From contig NZ_JACGWA010000001.1 of the NCBI RefSeq assembly GCF_014077505.1, positions 62,001 through 126,000 of the forward strand: a stretch of 64,000 nt of DNA. The letters are read 5' to 3'. The translations under genes and the position numbers were made by a program. The notes beneath the pieces were generated by a model. It ran no database searches. It had not been told where the DNA came from and saw only the letters and a list, made by a program, of their open reading frames with translations. This document shows, piece by piece, positions 44,823-55,580 of the stretch. The first letter of the stretch is position 1. Every line of letters starts with the position of its first letter. The stretch comes from Colwellia sp. BRX10-3. GTDB lineage: Bacteria > Pseudomonadota > Gammaproteobacteria > Enterobacterales > Alteromonadaceae.

Positions 44823-46703
44823 CTACTTAGGCGTTTGACTACTTACCCAATCATTCACTCTTCGCTCTAATATTGCTAATGGCATAGCTCCACCACCCAG
44901 CACAGTATCGTGGAAACCGCGAATATCAAAACGATCTCCAAGTGCTTGTTTCGCATTTTCACGTAGGTCCAGAATTTTCAACATACCAATTTTGTATGCG
45001 GTTGCTTGGCCTGGTAATACTAGATAACGACGAACTTCTGAAACAATAGCTTCTTCTGCAATCGGGGTTTTTGCTTTAAAGTAAGCAATAGCTTGCTCTT
45101 CGGTCCAACCTTTTGTGTGTAAACCAGTATCAACCACCAAACGCACTGCACGCCACATTTCATTGACCAGTCGACCAAAATCAGAAAAGTCATCTTGATA
45201 AGCGCCCATCTCTTTTGCTAATAATTCAGCATATAAGCCCCAACCTTCGCTATAAGCGGTAAAACTTGCTTGCGTGCGAAATTGGGGGACTGATGTTAGC
45301 TCTTGAGCAATAGAAATTTGCATATGATGGCCAGGATTACCTTCATGGTAAGCAACGCCTTCCATTTCATTTTTAGGCATGGCAGACATGTCAGATAAAT
45401 GTGCATAATAAACCCCTGAGCGACTTCCATCTGGCGTACCAGGATTATAATGTTGTGCGGCACCGTCTTGCTCTCTAAAGGCTTCTACACGTTTAACCGC
45501 TAAATCAGCCTTTGGCAAAATACTAAAGTATTGTGGTAGCTGCTTATTAATAAAGTCTAAATACGTTTCAGTGTCGGTAATATAACCTTGTCGACCTTCA
45601 TCCGTATTAGGGTAAAAGAATTGTTCATCGGTTTTGATAAAATTAAAAAACGCGGGTAAATCGCCTTCAAAACCAACACGATTTTTAATCTCGATCATTT
45701 CATTGGTGATACGTGCAACTTCTTTAATACCAATAGCATGAATTTCGGCAGCGGTTAATTCGGTAGTTGTTGATACGCCTATCATGTAATTATAAAACGC
45801 TTGGCCATTGTTTTGTGTAGAAACACCTGTAGGGTTACTCTCGGTGTTGGCAATATCACTTTCAAACCAAGTAATAAGTGATTGATAACTTGGTAGAAAG
45901 GTTTCGAGCAGTTGTGTTTTAGCCGCTAATTTTAATGACAGCGCTTGGTCTGAAGTAATTTTATCCGCGTCAACTAGGCCATTTATCTTTCTATTAATGT
46001 CCATCCAAAGTGGCGAGTCGGTTGCGCCTTCTGCCTTTGAAAATGGTGTACCCGTAATCAAGTTACCCGATTGCTCGATAACACCTTCATAAGCAAATTT
46101 TGGTGGCCTAGTACCAGCAGCAGCATTTTCTTTTGCGCGAACCAATAATTGATCAATCGCGGTGCTAACACCGCCAATACGTTTGATATAGGCCTGCATG
46201 TCACTTAACTCATCAACCCGATGAAAGTTTATTAAAAACTGGGCAGCAAATGCTTGAATGCCATTAAATTGAGTGAAGATATAGCCATTTTTATTAAACT
46301 CTTGTCCAGCTTTTGCTTGTTCATATTGATAAAGCCAAATGTCGTATGAAATTTTAGCTTCGGCTGTTAATTGGTTGTAGTCAAAACTTGAGGTCAATTC
46401 AGCAACCGTTGCCGCTTGCCAAGCTAACTGCTTTTTCTCAAACGCTGCTGACATATCATTTATTTGATCGTATTTTTCTTTACGTCCTAAAAACGTAAGC
46501 ATTATTGGATTGCTTTGTAACTGCTCTTCATACTTAGTGGCAAACCATTCGTTTAATCTTTTCGACTCACTAAGTTTATTTTGTCCTAAGCTTTTAGTTG
46601 CAGTAACTGCAGTTGGCTCTTGAGTAGGCTTTTGTGTTGAACTATTTGGTTGGCAGGCAGATAAACACACCACAGCTCCAACCAATGCAATGATAGTGCG
46701 CAT
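44823..46703 (-). CDS. DUF885 family lipoprotein, probable metallopeptidase-like
   Basis: Predicted outer-membrane or periplasmic lipoprotein of the DUF885 family, which resembles zinc carboxypeptidases in fold. The signal ends in CLSAC (Cys about 17). EGNPGHHMQ carries a His/Glu pattern like HExxH-type zinc sites, and YSEGWGLYAELLAKEMG adds conserved Glu. The frame has a TTG codon before the ATG; the ATG at 46703 with AAGGA upstream is chosen. 626 residues, common for this family. The real substrate is unknown. Confidence 0.88.
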   Translation of the reverse strand: MRTIIALVGAVVCLSACQPNSSTQKPTQEPTAVTATKSLGQNKLSESKRLNEWFATKYEEQLQSNPIMLTFLGRKEKYDQINDMSAAFEKKQLAWQAATVAELTSSFDYNQLTAEAKISYDIWLYQYEQAKAGQEFNKNGYIFTQFNGIQAFAAQFLINFHRVDELSDMQAYIKRIGGVSTAIDQLLVRAKENAAAGTRPPKFAYEGVIEQSGNLITGTPFSKAEGATDSPLWMDINRKINGLVDADKITSDQALSLKLAAKTQLLETFLPSYQSLITWFESDIANTESNPTGVSTQNNGQAFYNYMIGVSTTTELTAAEIHAIGIKEVARITNEMIEIKNRVGFEGDLPAFFNFIKTDEQFFYPNTDEGRQGYITDTETYLDFINKQLPQYFSILPKADLAVKRVEAFREQDGAAQHYNPGTPDGSRSGVYYAHLSDMSAMPKNEMEGVAYHEGNPGHHMQISIAQELTSVPQFRTQASFTAYSEGWGLYAELLAKEMGAYQDDFSDFGRLVNEMWRAVRLVVDTGLHTKGWTEEQAIAYFKAKTPIAEEAIVSEVRRYLVLPGQATAYKIGMLKILDLRENAKQALGDRFDIRGFHDTVLGGGAMPLAILERRVNDWVSSQTPK

Positions 46704-46940
46704 CAATTATTTTCCTTATTATTGTATTAACAGCAAGCGCATTTAAAACGCCTACTTTATACTATCGAGTTCTGATGATAATTAAAATTATTATCCAGCC
46801 ACATTCATAATTTGTTACGTATTAATTCTACATTTAACGTTACTTAGTCTTAGTTATGGCGCTAATAACTAATTTACTCTGCAGATAAGAATATTTTCGT
46901 TAACTATCAGATAAGTTTTACAATCAACATGATTTAAAAA

Positions 46941-47714
46941 TTAAAGCGACGGAACACCACTATGAAATTTAAAATCACTGTCTGGGCTGGTAATTAATAC
47001 CGTTTCCACTTCAGCAAAGTAGGCGATACGACTATCTACCTTATCGCAATGCTCTGGGCCCGCAATTTCTTTTGCGAGTGTGAGATAGTCTTGATAATGT
47101 CGGGCTTCTGAACGAAGTAGAGATATGTAAAAGTCGCCTAATCTTTTATCAACGTGAGGTGCTAACATCGCAAAGCGCTCGCATGATCTTGCTTCAATAT
47201 AGGCACCAATAATTAATTTATCGATAAGGGCATCAGGTTCGAAGGTTTTAACATGCTTTAACATTCCCTTGGCATAACGACATGGCGTAATACTGCGATA
47301 TTCGACACCGTACTCATCCATAATTTCTAATACTTGATAAAAATGATGGAGCTCTTCTTTTATCAATAACACCATCTTATCAATCAAACTTTGCCCATAA
47401 GGTGAGTCAGCTTTTGGGATAACTGATTTTGTCAGTTTGTTTTTAGCGGCTAATAAACGCCAATCGCCTTCACGTTTATATATTAGGGTTTCAAAGGGCT
47501 GCAGCCATGCTAATAGTGCGTCACTGCCCGCTTTATCAACCGCATATTTTCGGATCATAAACATCGCAGATTGTGCGGCTTTAAGCTCACAAATTAAATG
47601 ATCAATAAGGAGTATGGGTAAGTTTTCCTCCGCTTTAGCCTGTGCAAGCCAAGATTGTGGTGTCGAGACTTTCAAGAAATTATTGATGGGTTCAAGCAGT
47701 TGGGAATAAGGCAT
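46941..47714 (-). CDS. miaE: tRNA-(ms2io6A)-hydroxylase
   Basis: Di-iron monooxygenase hydroxylating the isopentenyl group of ms2i6A37 in tRNA. The ferritin-like helical protein has Glu/His ligand motifs HLICELKAAQSA, IKEELHHFYQVLEIM, AYIEARSCERFAML and SEARHYQDYL in the expected order. The frame opens with TTG at 47720; the ATG at 47714 is chosen, but its ribosome site is weak. 257 residues. Confidence 0.92.
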   Translation of the reverse strand: MPYSQLLEPINNFLKVSTPQSWLAQAKAEENLPILLIDHLICELKAAQSAMFMIRKYAVDKAGSDALLAWLQPFETLIYKREGDWRLLAAKNKLTKSVIPKADSPYGQSLIDKMVLLIKEELHHFYQVLEIMDEYGVEYRSITPCRYAKGMLKHVKTFEPDALIDKLIIGAYIEARSCERFAMLAPHVDKRLGDFYISLLRSEARHYQDYLTLAKEIAGPEHCDKVDSRIAYFAEVETVLITSPDSDFKFHSGVPSL

Positions 47715-48105
47715 AAACAAACGCTATTAATAAATTTTAGCTATATTAAAAGCCCGACGCTTGAGTTACTAGTAAAACTATTCATTTATCGCTGATAAAT
47801 TAGCTAAATGAATATTACATTAACTGAAATTAGCGAAAGTAAGCAACCATAGGTATTTACTCTGACTTTTATCGCTAAAGACCATTAAAGTAAATGATTT
47901 TAATCTGGTGTTAAAAGTGTTAGATAATACTGAACAATGGTGACTAGCGTATTTATATTAACAGCTAAAAAAGCAACAAAATGAATGCTGGATTTAAAGG
48001 ACTGCATTTAAATGAAAAAAGCTCTGCTATTTGTTATGATATTAATAAATGAGACCCATTGAATTAACTCAATAAAATTATTCTTAATAAAATATAGCGA
48101 AAATA
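47715..48105. other. Intergenic region before the small unknown gene
   Basis: About 390 bp between divergent miaE and the 93-residue gene. It must contain both promoters. No operator or repeat recognised. Confidence 0.4.
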
Positions 48106-48387
48106 ATGATGAAAAAGACGGCTGCTAAATCACTAACAGATAAACACAAAGAACTTACCCATAGTGAACAACAAACCGTGCTTTCGCATGTACAGCGTGA
48201 AGTTGATGAATGGTACATAAATACCATTATGTTAAAGGGTATTGATGTTCCTTTTAAATATCGTAGAAAAAAACTTTATAAATCATTGCAAAATCAACAG
48301 GTCAATATTACCTATTATCCGACCAATGAATTGGTTGCCGGCTTTGAACTTGAAGTGATGAAAATTGTACGTATCAAAGTCTGTTAA
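48106..48387 (+). CDS. Hypothetical protein, 93 residues
   Basis: Not recognised. A basic soluble protein (many Lys, Arg) with no signal peptide or membrane segment. It has predicted helices early (LTHSEQQTVLSHVQREVDEWY) cut here to LTHSEQQTVLSHVQREVDE, a KYRRKKLYKSLQ basic stretch and a beta-like end (ITYYPTNELVAGFELEVMK). Two successive ATGs can serve as start; the ribosome site is weak. The frame and composition look like a real gene, but evidence is limited. Confidence 0.6.
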   Translation: MMKKTAAKSLTDKHKELTHSEQQTVLSHVQREVDEWYINTIMLKGIDVPFKYRRKKLYKSLQNQQVNITYYPTNELVAGFELEVMKIVRIKVC

Positions 48388-48597
48388 CACTTTTTAGCAT
48401 AAAAACCTCGTATTCAGACTGATAGACGGCTAAAAAATAGCTTTTTTTCGACGAAAGATCAATCAACCCTTGACGAATCCCTCGCCATCTTACATAAATA
48501 GCATATCAACTATAATAAAAATAACGTTGATTTAACGGCAAGGCTGCAGAGTTTGACTTATATCTGCATTATTTTTGGGGACAGAGAGGTATATAAC

Positions 48598-49197
48598 ATG
48601 ATCTTAAATCATATCTGGGGGCTTTATACTGCACCTAAAAAAGAATGGCAAACCATTGAGAAACGTCACGAGAGTCTAATGTATTCTATGGTGCATATTC
48701 TCACTATTGCGCTCATTCCAGCAATTTGTGGTTACTATGCTGCAGCGCATATAGGTTGGACAATAGGCGCAGGGGATCCCATTAAATTAACGGAATCAAA
48801 CGCGTTGTTTATGTCAGTTGCCATGTATGCTGGTTTGATTATAGGTGTATTTGGCCTAGCTGTGTTGATCCAATGGATGGCAAAAACATTTGACTCAACA
48901 CCAGATTTCACCCAATCATTAGAGTTAGCAGCATACGCATCAACACCTTTATTAATGGCTGGTTTAACCGCGCTGTTTCCAGTACTTTGGTTTGTGGTAT
49001 TGGCTGGATTAGCTGCACTATGTTATTCGGTGTACCTGTTATATTCAGGTGTACCAATTATGATGAATATTCCTGAAGAAAAAGGCTTTATTTATTCGAG
49101 TTCAGTGGTAACTTGTGGCTTAGTACTTATTGTGGCACTTATGGCAGCTAGTGCGATCGTTTTTAACTCTGGTTTAGGTGTTGAATACATTAGTTAG
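48598..49197 (+). CDS. Yip1-family (DUF1282-like) inner-membrane protein
   Basis: Membrane protein of unknown role. ATG 48598 is chosen because GAGAGG lies before it and it gives MILNHIWGLYTAPKKEWQTI, the usual start of bacterial Yip1-family proteins; the frame extends back to 48553. Five hydrophobic segments follow (ILTIALIPAICGYYAA, MSVAMYAGLIIGVFGLAV, ASTPLLMAGLTALFPV and two more). About 199 residues. Followed by a terminator at 49215. Confidence 0.85.
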   Translation: MILNHIWGLYTAPKKEWQTIEKRHESLMYSMVHILTIALIPAICGYYAAAHIGWTIGAGDPIKLTESNALFMSVAMYAGLIIGVFGLAVLIQWMAKTFDSTPDFTQSLELAAYASTPLLMAGLTALFPVLWFVVLAGLAALCYSVYLLYSGVPIMMNIPEEKGFIYSSSVVTCGLVLIVALMAASAIVFNSGLGVEYIS

Positions 49198-49214
49198 TAC
49201 AAGAAAAAATCTAT

Positions 49215-49243
49215 AAAAAAACCGCTCGATAAGCGGTTTTTTT
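49215..49243. terminator. Bidirectional terminator between the Yip1-family gene and purF
   Basis: Stem AAAAAAACCGCT/AGCGGTTTTTTT with a 5-base loop, serving both convergent genes. Confidence 0.88.
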
Positions 49244-49286
49244 ATAGTGAAAATTTAATAATTAATCGTCATATTAAATGGATTAA

Positions 49287-50804
49287 TTATTCAGCGCCTT
49301 CGTTATACATATCAATAATTGAATCAGCATTTTTATCCGAAGTTTCTTTTGTTTCATTATTGCGCATAGCATCTAGTCTATCTAAATAACTTTGATCAAT
49401 ATCTTTTGTGACGTATTCACCGTTAAAGACTGATGTTTCAAACTCAGTAATATCTGGATTTGCCGTTGATACTGCTGCGACTAAATCTTCTAGGGTTTGA
49501 AAGATTAATTTGTCCGCACCAATAAGTTGACAAATATCTTCTAGTTCACGGCCATGTGCAATTAACTCATTGGCACTTGGCATATCAATACCATAAACGT
49601 TAGGGAAACGAATTTCTGGTGCAGCAGAGGCAAAATAAACTTTCTTAGCACCTGCAGCACGGGCCATTTCAATAATTTGACCTGAAGTTGTGCCGCGAAC
49701 AATAGAGTCATCTACTAATAATACATTTTTACCAACAAACTCAGCACCAATAGCATTAAGTTTACGGCGTACTGACTTTTTACGCTGCTCTTGCCCTGGC
49801 ATAATAAACGTTCGGCCAATATAGCGGTTTTTAACGAAGCCTTGGCGATATGGAATATTAAGATGACGAGCAATTTCTAATGCAGTATCACAAGATGTTT
49901 CTGGAATTGGAATAACCACATCAATATCTATGTCATCCCACTCTTTGGCAATTTTATCACCAAGCTTTTTACCCATATCAACGCGCGAGCCATAAACAGA
50001 AATCTTATCGATAGATGAATCTGGACGAGCAAAATAAACGTATTCAAAAATACACGGGTGAAATGATGGGTTCTCAGCACATTGTTGGCTATGAATTTGC
50101 CCTGACTCAGTAAAGAAAATAGCTTCACCTGGCGCAACATCACGAACAAAATCGAATTCGTTAGCATCAAGTGCTACCGATTCAGACGCCACCATATATT
50201 CAACACCTGATTCGGTTTCACGCTTACCAAATACCAGCGGACGAATACCATTAGGATCACGAAATGCCACCATACCGTAACCGATAATCAAGGCAACAGT
50301 CGCATAAGCGCCACGTACACGTTTATGAACATTACTTATTGCTTTGAAAATATCACTTGGATCTAAGGTATGTTGTTCTGCGTTTTGTAATTCATGGCCT
50401 AAAATATTTAATAATAATTCAGAGTCAGAAGTCGTATTAACATGACGACGTGCTTGAGTATTAAGCCATAACTTTAATTCTTCAGCGTTGGTTAAATTGC
50501 CATTATGCGCCAGCGATATTCCAAACGGTGAGTTTGCGTAGAATGGCTGCGCTTCTGAAGAACTTGATGTGCCTGCCGTCGGGTAACGAATATGGCCAAT
50601 ACCCATGTTCCCCTGTAAGCGCAACATATGGCGAGTATGAAAAACATCTTTTACTAAGCCGTTACCTTTACGCAATCTAAAGGTATTATTGTGAATAGTC
50701 ACAATACCTGCGGCGTCTTGGCCACGATGTTGTAATACCGTTAAACCATCATATAAAGCTTGACCTACGGGTGTTTTACCAACAATACCAACAATACCAC
50801 ACAT
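49287..50804 (-). CDS. purF: Amidophosphoribosyltransferase
   Basis: First committed enzyme of purine synthesis, transferring glutamine amide N to PRPP. The Cys nucleophile directly follows the initiator Met (MCGIVGIVG). The glutaminase domain is residues 1-235 with GHIRYPTAG; the PRPP-binding motif is [14 protein letters not shown]. 505 residues (E. coli 505). It ends the accD-folC-dedD-cvpA-purF group. Confidence 0.97.
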   Translation of the reverse strand: MCGIVGIVGKTPVGQALYDGLTVLQHRGQDAAGIVTIHNNTFRLRKGNGLVKDVFHTRHMLRLQGNMGIGHIRYPTAGTSSSSEAQPFYANSPFGISLAHNGNLTNAEELKLWLNTQARRHVNTTSDSELLLNILGHELQNAEQHTLDPSDIFKAISNVHKRVRGAYATVALIIGYGMVAFRDPNGIRPLVFGKRETESGVEYMVASESVALDANEFDFVRDVAPGEAIFFTESGQIHSQQCAENPSFHPCIFEYVYFARPDSSIDKISVYGSRVDMGKKLGDKIAKEWDDIDIDVVIPIPETSCDTALEIARHLNIPYRQGFVKNRYIGRTFIMPGQEQRKKSVRRKLNAIGAEFVGKNVLLVDDSIVRGTTSGQIIEMARAAGAKKVYFASAAPEIRFPNVYGIDMPSANELIAHGRELEDICQLIGADKLIFQTLEDLVAAVSTANPDITEFETSVFNGEYVTKDIDQSYLDRLDAMRNNETKETSDKNADSIIDMYNEGAE

Positions 50805-50836
50805 GAACTTATTCTCCGACGAACTAAGTTTAAATA

Positions 50837-51319
50837 CTAAGCTAAAAAACTTGATGATTGTTTGAGATACTCAAAAAACCATTCAACTATTAATGTAAAT
50901 TCTGGCACCAACTGAGAGTTCTGCCACCATATACTAGAGGACGCGGGGGTAAATGCATCCATAAAAAATAATACTGCGGCTATGATCAAAACACCTCTTA
51001 ACGCACCAAATACGACACCTAGTACTCTGTCGGTACCAGACAAACCGGTTTTACTGACAAGTTGTCCAATGATGTAGTTAACGAGCGCACCTAAGATTAA
51101 GGTGGAAATAAATAAAATAGCAATTGAGGCGGCGTTACGCAGAAGTTGGTCGGAAATATTGGTAAGTAGAGTCGACAAGTTTAAATAGAAGCTGCTCGCG
51201 ACAAAAAAGGCACTGATCCAAACTATTAAGGAAACGGCTTCTTTAACAAAGCCCCGCACTAAGCTAATTAAAGCTGAAATGCCAATGACAGCCAAAATGG
51301 CATAATCTATCCAAACCAT
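50837..51319 (-). CDS. cvpA: CvpA family inner-membrane protein
   Basis: Protein needed for colicin V production in E. coli and for membrane robustness; exact function unsettled. The 160 residues contain four membrane helices ([66 protein letters not shown]). It precedes purF by 32 bp, as in E. coli. Confidence 0.94.
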   Translation of the reverse strand: MVWIDYAILAVIGISALISLVRGFVKEAVSLIVWISAFFVASSFYLNLSTLLTNISDQLLRNAASIAILFISTLILGALVNYIIGQLVSKTGLSGTDRVLGVVFGALRGVLIIAAVLFFMDAFTPASSSIWWQNSQLVPEFTLIVEWFFEYLKQSSSFLA

Positions 51320-51390
51320 AAATCGAATATTCTCATTGATTAGAGGCGCGCATTCTACCAGAAGGCGGCTAGGATTTGCTAATAATTTTA

Positions 51391-52035
51391 TTATTTAGCT
51401 GGATAAAATCGGGCAACTTTCCCTTGAACATTGGTCAGCACTTTCAAAGCTGGTAGCTTTTCTTCCAACGATGCTTTTATTAATTCAGGTCCAATAAAAA
51501 CCTTGGTCAACTTACCAGACTTGGTCTTAATTGGTTTAGTAAAGGCCGTATAGCCTTCTTTTTTTAATTTATTGACCAAATCATCAACATTATTTTGATG
51601 GCGAAAACTGCCTAATTGAATTACCCATGCCTGTTCAGGAATCGCTTTACTAGGCGCAGTTTTAACCGTTTTAGCAGTTGATTTATTTGTTGTTTTTGGT
51701 TCTGGCGGAGCGGTAAAAGACGACTCTTTTGATAAAGTGGTTACCGTAATACCTTTTTCCTTGAGCGCTTTGGCTGAATCTATAACACTATCATCGTCCA
51801 GCGCAATCGCCTCAGAAATATGCTCTACCGGCAAATTAGCCAGTTTGTCTTCGGGGAAATTTTTATTGGCTTGAGGAAAGTCTATCTGAGGTGTGACTGG
51901 GATCATCTCAAAGTTATCTTGGTAAGTTTTTTTATCGCCATCAAGTACATCAGGCAAAAATATAATAGCGACCGCGGCAACAATAATGGTACCAACTAAA
52001 CGATTTTGAAATGGTGTAGACAAAGTAGACTCCAA
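51391..52035 (-). CDS. dedD: SPOR domain protein DedD
   Basis: Division-associated protein binding denuded septal glycan. It has an N-terminal membrane helix (RLVGTIIVAAVAIIFLPDVL), a Lys/Ser/Thr-rich linker and a C-terminal SPOR domain (AWVIQLGSFRHQNNVDDLV, TKVFIGPELIKASLE). 214 residues (E. coli 220). It begins 6 bp after folC ends. Confidence 0.93.
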   Translation of the reverse strand: MESTLSTPFQNRLVGTIIVAAVAIIFLPDVLDGDKKTYQDNFEMIPVTPQIDFPQANKNFPEDKLANLPVEHISEAIALDDDSVIDSAKALKEKGITVTTLSKESSFTAPPEPKTTNKSTAKTVKTAPSKAIPEQAWVIQLGSFRHQNNVDDLVNKLKKEGYTAFTKPIKTKSGKLTKVFIGPELIKASLEEKLPALKVLTNVQGKVARFYPAK

Positions 52036-52041
52036 GTATTG

Positions 52042-53316
52042 CTAAACTAATAAACGTCTTATTTCAGCAACGGTATAAAAAGATCCGAAAACCAAAATAA
52101 GATCAGTTGCTTTTGCATTCTGTTTTGCCATTTTAAATGCCTGAGAGACATTGTCAAAACAATTCACCTTAGCCGCGTCTATTTGTGTAGATTCTAGTAT
52201 GTTTATTGCTTTGCAGCCTCTAGGAGCATTAAGCGTACCAATATACCAATGCTCAACTTCTGGCAACAGTGGCGCTATGGTATTGGTAGCATCTTTATCT
52301 GCGAGCATGCCAAGTACGGCATGCACCTTAGCATAATTTAACTTCTGTAATTGCGTTGCTAAATATCGCGCTGCTTGTGGGTTGTGCCCTACATCTAAAA
52401 TAACATCACAATCGAGGGTGAACTTCTCCATTCTGCCTGCTACTTTTGTTTGGTCAATAATCTGATTGATAAATCTGCTATCTAACGAGAGTCTGAGTTT
52501 ATCTGCTAAAAGATGCAGCACCATAATAGCCGAAGCGACGTTATCTTGTGGTATTTCACAGCAATTAAGTGCTAAAAATTCAGCTTCACTACCGCGCCAA
52601 TGCCAAGTGTTATTATTGGCCTGTTCAACAGTAAAATTTTGCTCGCGAAAATAAGATTTAGCGCCAATATCGCCTGCGTGTGTAGCTAATGAGCTAGGTG
52701 GATTAGTATCGCCTATCACCACCACTTTATTGGCCCGCATTATACCGGCTTTTTCAAAACCAATGGCTTCTCGCGTGTTACCCAAGAATGCTTGATGATC
52801 AAGATCGATAGTGGTAATTACGGCAACATCAGTATCGATAATATTGGTGGCGTCTAAACGCCCGCCTAAACCAACTTCCAGTATAATAACATCAGGCTGT
52901 TCAGCCATTAATATAAGCAAGGCGGCTAAAGTGGTGTATTCATAGTACGTTAAGCTAATATCACCTCGCATGGTCTCTATGGTTTCAAACGCATTGACTA
53001 AGGCACTGTCAGCGACTTCACGCTTATTAAGGCGTAAACGTTCATTAAAACGCTCAATATGAGGTGAAGAGTAAACGGAGCAAGTTAAGTCTTGTGCTAA
53101 AAATGCATTTTCCAAAAAAGCACAGGTAGTGCCTTTGCCATTCGTGCCAGCAACCGTAATAACTGTTGAACTAGGAAAAGCAATCTTGAGTTTATTCGCA
53201 ACAGCGGCAATGCGTGTTAAGCCAAGATCTATTTCGACAGCATGAATACTTTCTAAATAAGAAAGCCACTCAGTAAGATTGCTTCTTGCTGAATGGCCTT
53301 TAATCATTTTTGACAT
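52042..53316 (-). CDS. folC: Folylpolyglutamate/dihydrofolate synthase
   Basis: Adds glutamate to dihydropteroate and folates. It has the Mur-ligase-like P-loop VAGTNGKGTTCAFLE, SSPHIERFNERLRLN and DVGHNPQAARYLATQL. The frame is open back to 53364 inside accD; the ATG at 53316 with GGA seven bases upstream is chosen, just after the accD stop. About 424 residues (E. coli 422). Confidence 0.95.
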   Translation of the reverse strand: MSKMIKGHSARSNLTEWLSYLESIHAVEIDLGLTRIAAVANKLKIAFPSSTVITVAGTNGKGTTCAFLENAFLAQDLTCSVYSSPHIERFNERLRLNKREVADSALVNAFETIETMRGDISLTYYEYTTLAALLILMAEQPDVIILEVGLGGRLDATNIIDTDVAVITTIDLDHQAFLGNTREAIGFEKAGIMRANKVVVIGDTNPPSSLATHAGDIGAKSYFREQNFTVEQANNNTWHWRGSEAEFLALNCCEIPQDNVASAIMVLHLLADKLRLSLDSRFINQIIDQTKVAGRMEKFTLDCDVILDVGHNPQAARYLATQLQKLNYAKVHAVLGMLADKDATNTIAPLLPEVEHWYIGTLNAPRGCKAINILESTQIDAAKVNCFDNVSQAFKMAKQNAKATDLILVFGSFYTVAEIRRLLV

Positions 53317-53326
53317 GAATTTTCCG

Positions 53327-54184
53327 TTATGCTGCGGGGCTATCTTGTCCCATAAACTTAGCAAGCATTCTTGCTAAAGTACTGCGCATTTCACGACGAT
53401 CAACAATAATATCAATCGCACCTTTTTCTTTTAAGAATTCGCTGCGCTGAAAACCTTCAGGTAATTTTTCACGTACGGTTTGTTCGATAACGCGTGGACC
53501 AGCAAAACCAATTAAGGCTTTAGGCTCTGCAACATTAATATCGCCTAACATCGCTAAACTTGCAGAAACGCCACCCATCGTTGGATCAGTTAATACCGAT
53601 ACATAAGGTAGGCCTTTTTCACTCATTTTTGCTAAGGCTGCACTGGTTTTAGCCATTTGCATTAATGAAAATAATGCTTCTTGCATGCGCGCACCACCAC
53701 TGGCAGAAAAACACACAAAAGGTACATTATGCTCTAAACAATATTCAACACCTTTAACAAAGCGCGCACCGACAACAGACGCCATTGAGCCACCTAAGAA
53801 GCCAAATTCAAATGCTGCAACAACGATAGGTTGTCCGCACAATTCACCTCTCATAACAACTAATGCATCTTTTTCACCCGTGCTTTTTTGCGCGGCTGAA
53901 ATTCTATCTTTGTATCGTTTTGAGTCTTTAAACTTGAGAATGTCTTGAGCTTCAAATTCTTCACCTAGCTCTACTCGCTCGCCTTGGTCAAGAAATCCAT
54001 CAATGCGTTTACGCGCAGAAATACGCATATGATGATCACACTTTGGGCAAACCGACATCTGTCGATCTAACTCAACTTTATATAGAACCGCGTTACAGCT
54101 AGTACACTTACTCCAGACACCTTCCGGAATATTTCTTTTTTGTGTTGACTTTGCTTTTGGGAGAATCTTTTCAATCCAGCTCAT
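53327..54184 (-). CDS. accD: Acetyl-CoA carboxylase carboxyltransferase beta subunit
   Basis: Part of the complex making malonyl-CoA for fatty acid synthesis. An N-terminal zinc ribbon has CTSCN and CPKCDHH. The crotonase-type core includes [27 protein letters not shown] and [15 protein letters not shown]. Start ATG 54184 gives [10 protein letters not shown], the usual AccD start. About 285 residues (E. coli 304). Confidence 0.97.
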   Translation of the reverse strand: MSWIEKILPKAKSTQKRNIPEGVWSKCTSCNAVLYKVELDRQMSVCPKCDHHMRISARKRIDGFLDQGERVELGEEFEAQDILKFKDSKRYKDRISAAQKSTGEKDALVVMRGELCGQPIVVAAFEFGFLGGSMASVVGARFVKGVEYCLEHNVPFVCFSASGGARMQEALFSLMQMAKTSAALAKMSEKGLPYVSVLTDPTMGGVSASLAMLGDINVAEPKALIGFAGPRVIEQTVREKLPEGFQRSEFLKEKGAIDIIVDRREMRSTLARMLAKFMGQDSPAA

Positions 54185-54330
54185 AATATATTTTTGCCTA
54201 TGCACGAAAGATCTAATAATTGTTTAAAATACAACCACTAAATATAAAATTTTTGCTAATTGTTTGAATTAGACCATAGAACGCCTACATAATTATAGGA
54301 AAAACTGGTCTGTTTTCTTCTTATTGTTGA

Positions 54331-55113
54331 TTATAGTAGAAACAATGGCCCTGGGCTACGCTTTGGAATACCAAACTCTTCAGGGTATTCAACATCAACA
54401 AAGTATAGCCCCGCAGATGGTGCTGTAATACCAGCAACACAACGATTTTTTGCCTCTAATACTTCTTTGAGCCAGCTAACAGGTTTTAGTTCCTGGCCCA
54501 CTTTCATCAAACTACCCGCAATATTTCTCACCATATGGTGTAAAAATGCATTACCTTTAACATCAATAATAACAAACTCACCTTGGCGAGAAACATTACA
54601 ATAATGCAAGGTACGTGTCGGAGAGTTTGATTGACAATGTACAGTTCTAAACGACGTAAAATCGTGTCGTCCTACCAAGTATTGTGCCGCTTGGTGCATT
54701 AAATTTTCATTAAGTGGATAATGGCAAAAACTAATGCCTGAGCTTAAAATTGCCGACCGCAAACGATTATTATTAATAATATAACGATACCGCCTCGCCG
54801 TTGCACTAAAGCGCGCATGAAAATCGTCATTAACTTCTTTCACCCAAGATACCGCGATGTCTTTAGGCAAGTTAGTATTAACACCTAATGTCCAAGCGAC
54901 ATCTTTACGAATTTTGTCGGTCTCAAAATGAATGACCTGATTGGTCGCACTAACCCCTGTATCGGTTCTGCCTGCGCAGACGACTTGAATGGGTTCGTTG
55001 GCGATTTTAGATAGCGCCTTTTCTACCGTCTCTTGAACGCTAATAACGTTTTTTTGTCTTTGCCAACCGTAGTAGTTACTACCATCGTATTCTATACCTA
55101 AAGCGTAACGCAT
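54331..55113 (-). CDS. truA: tRNA pseudouridine synthase A
   Basis: Forms pseudouridine at positions 38-40 of tRNA anticodon arms. Catalytic Asp is in [15 protein letters not shown]. The start [19 protein letters not shown] is the family norm; ATG 55113 has GGAGG five bases upstream, while the frame extends to 55143. [15 protein letters not shown] is another conserved block. About 260 residues. Confidence 0.96.
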   Translation of the reverse strand: MRYALGIEYDGSNYYGWQRQKNVISVQETVEKALSKIANEPIQVVCAGRTDTGVSATNQVIHFETDKIRKDVAWTLGVNTNLPKDIAVSWVKEVNDDFHARFSATARRYRYIINNNRLRSAILSSGISFCHYPLNENLMHQAAQYLVGRHDFTSFRTVHCQSNSPTRTLHYCNVSRQGEFVIIDVKGNAFLHHMVRNIAGSLMKVGQELKPVSWLKEVLEAKNRCVAGITAPSAGLYFVDVEYPEEFGIPKRSPGPLFLL

Positions 55114-55524
55114 TTTATCCTCCACTGCTAAGGTGGGGGACATTATCCATTATTTTACGCATTTTTGCCAAGTGACTATTCAGTAATACCAATTAAAATA
55201 ATGAATTAACCAACTAAACGCTGTATTGGCTTCTTTATAATAAGTGAAATAATTCAAGCATAGTGGTTATCTACATTATCCCCTGAGACGCATTAACACT
55301 TATATTTATGTGGACGTATGGCTTATTTATCTGGCTAAGGTATATCAGAAGAGTAAAGCACTTCGAAGGGGCGATTTAAATACTTATAATCAGCAAGATT
55401 GTTTCAAATAAGGTTTATTGATAAGTGTAAATACTTAAGCTCAATCTGGAGTGATGCTCTTTTGTCTTTTAACGTTTACATTATTCTACGTAGTTAAGTA
55501 AAGTGCGCTGTAGATAAAAGTATT
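55114..55524. other. Intergenic region between fimV and truA
   Basis: About 410 bp without a supported gene. It presumably holds the truA promoter. No repeat recognised. Confidence 0.4.
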
Positions 55525-55551
55525 AAAAAAGACTGCAAATTGCAGCCTTTA
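55525..55551 (-). terminator. Terminator after fimV
   Basis: On the minus strand AAGGCTGCA, a 3-base loop and TGCAGTCTT form a hairpin (one G-U pair) followed by a T-run, 30 bp after the fimV stop. Confidence 0.8.
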
Positions 55552-55580
55552 AATCCTGAAATTAAAATAATAAAGCTGAG

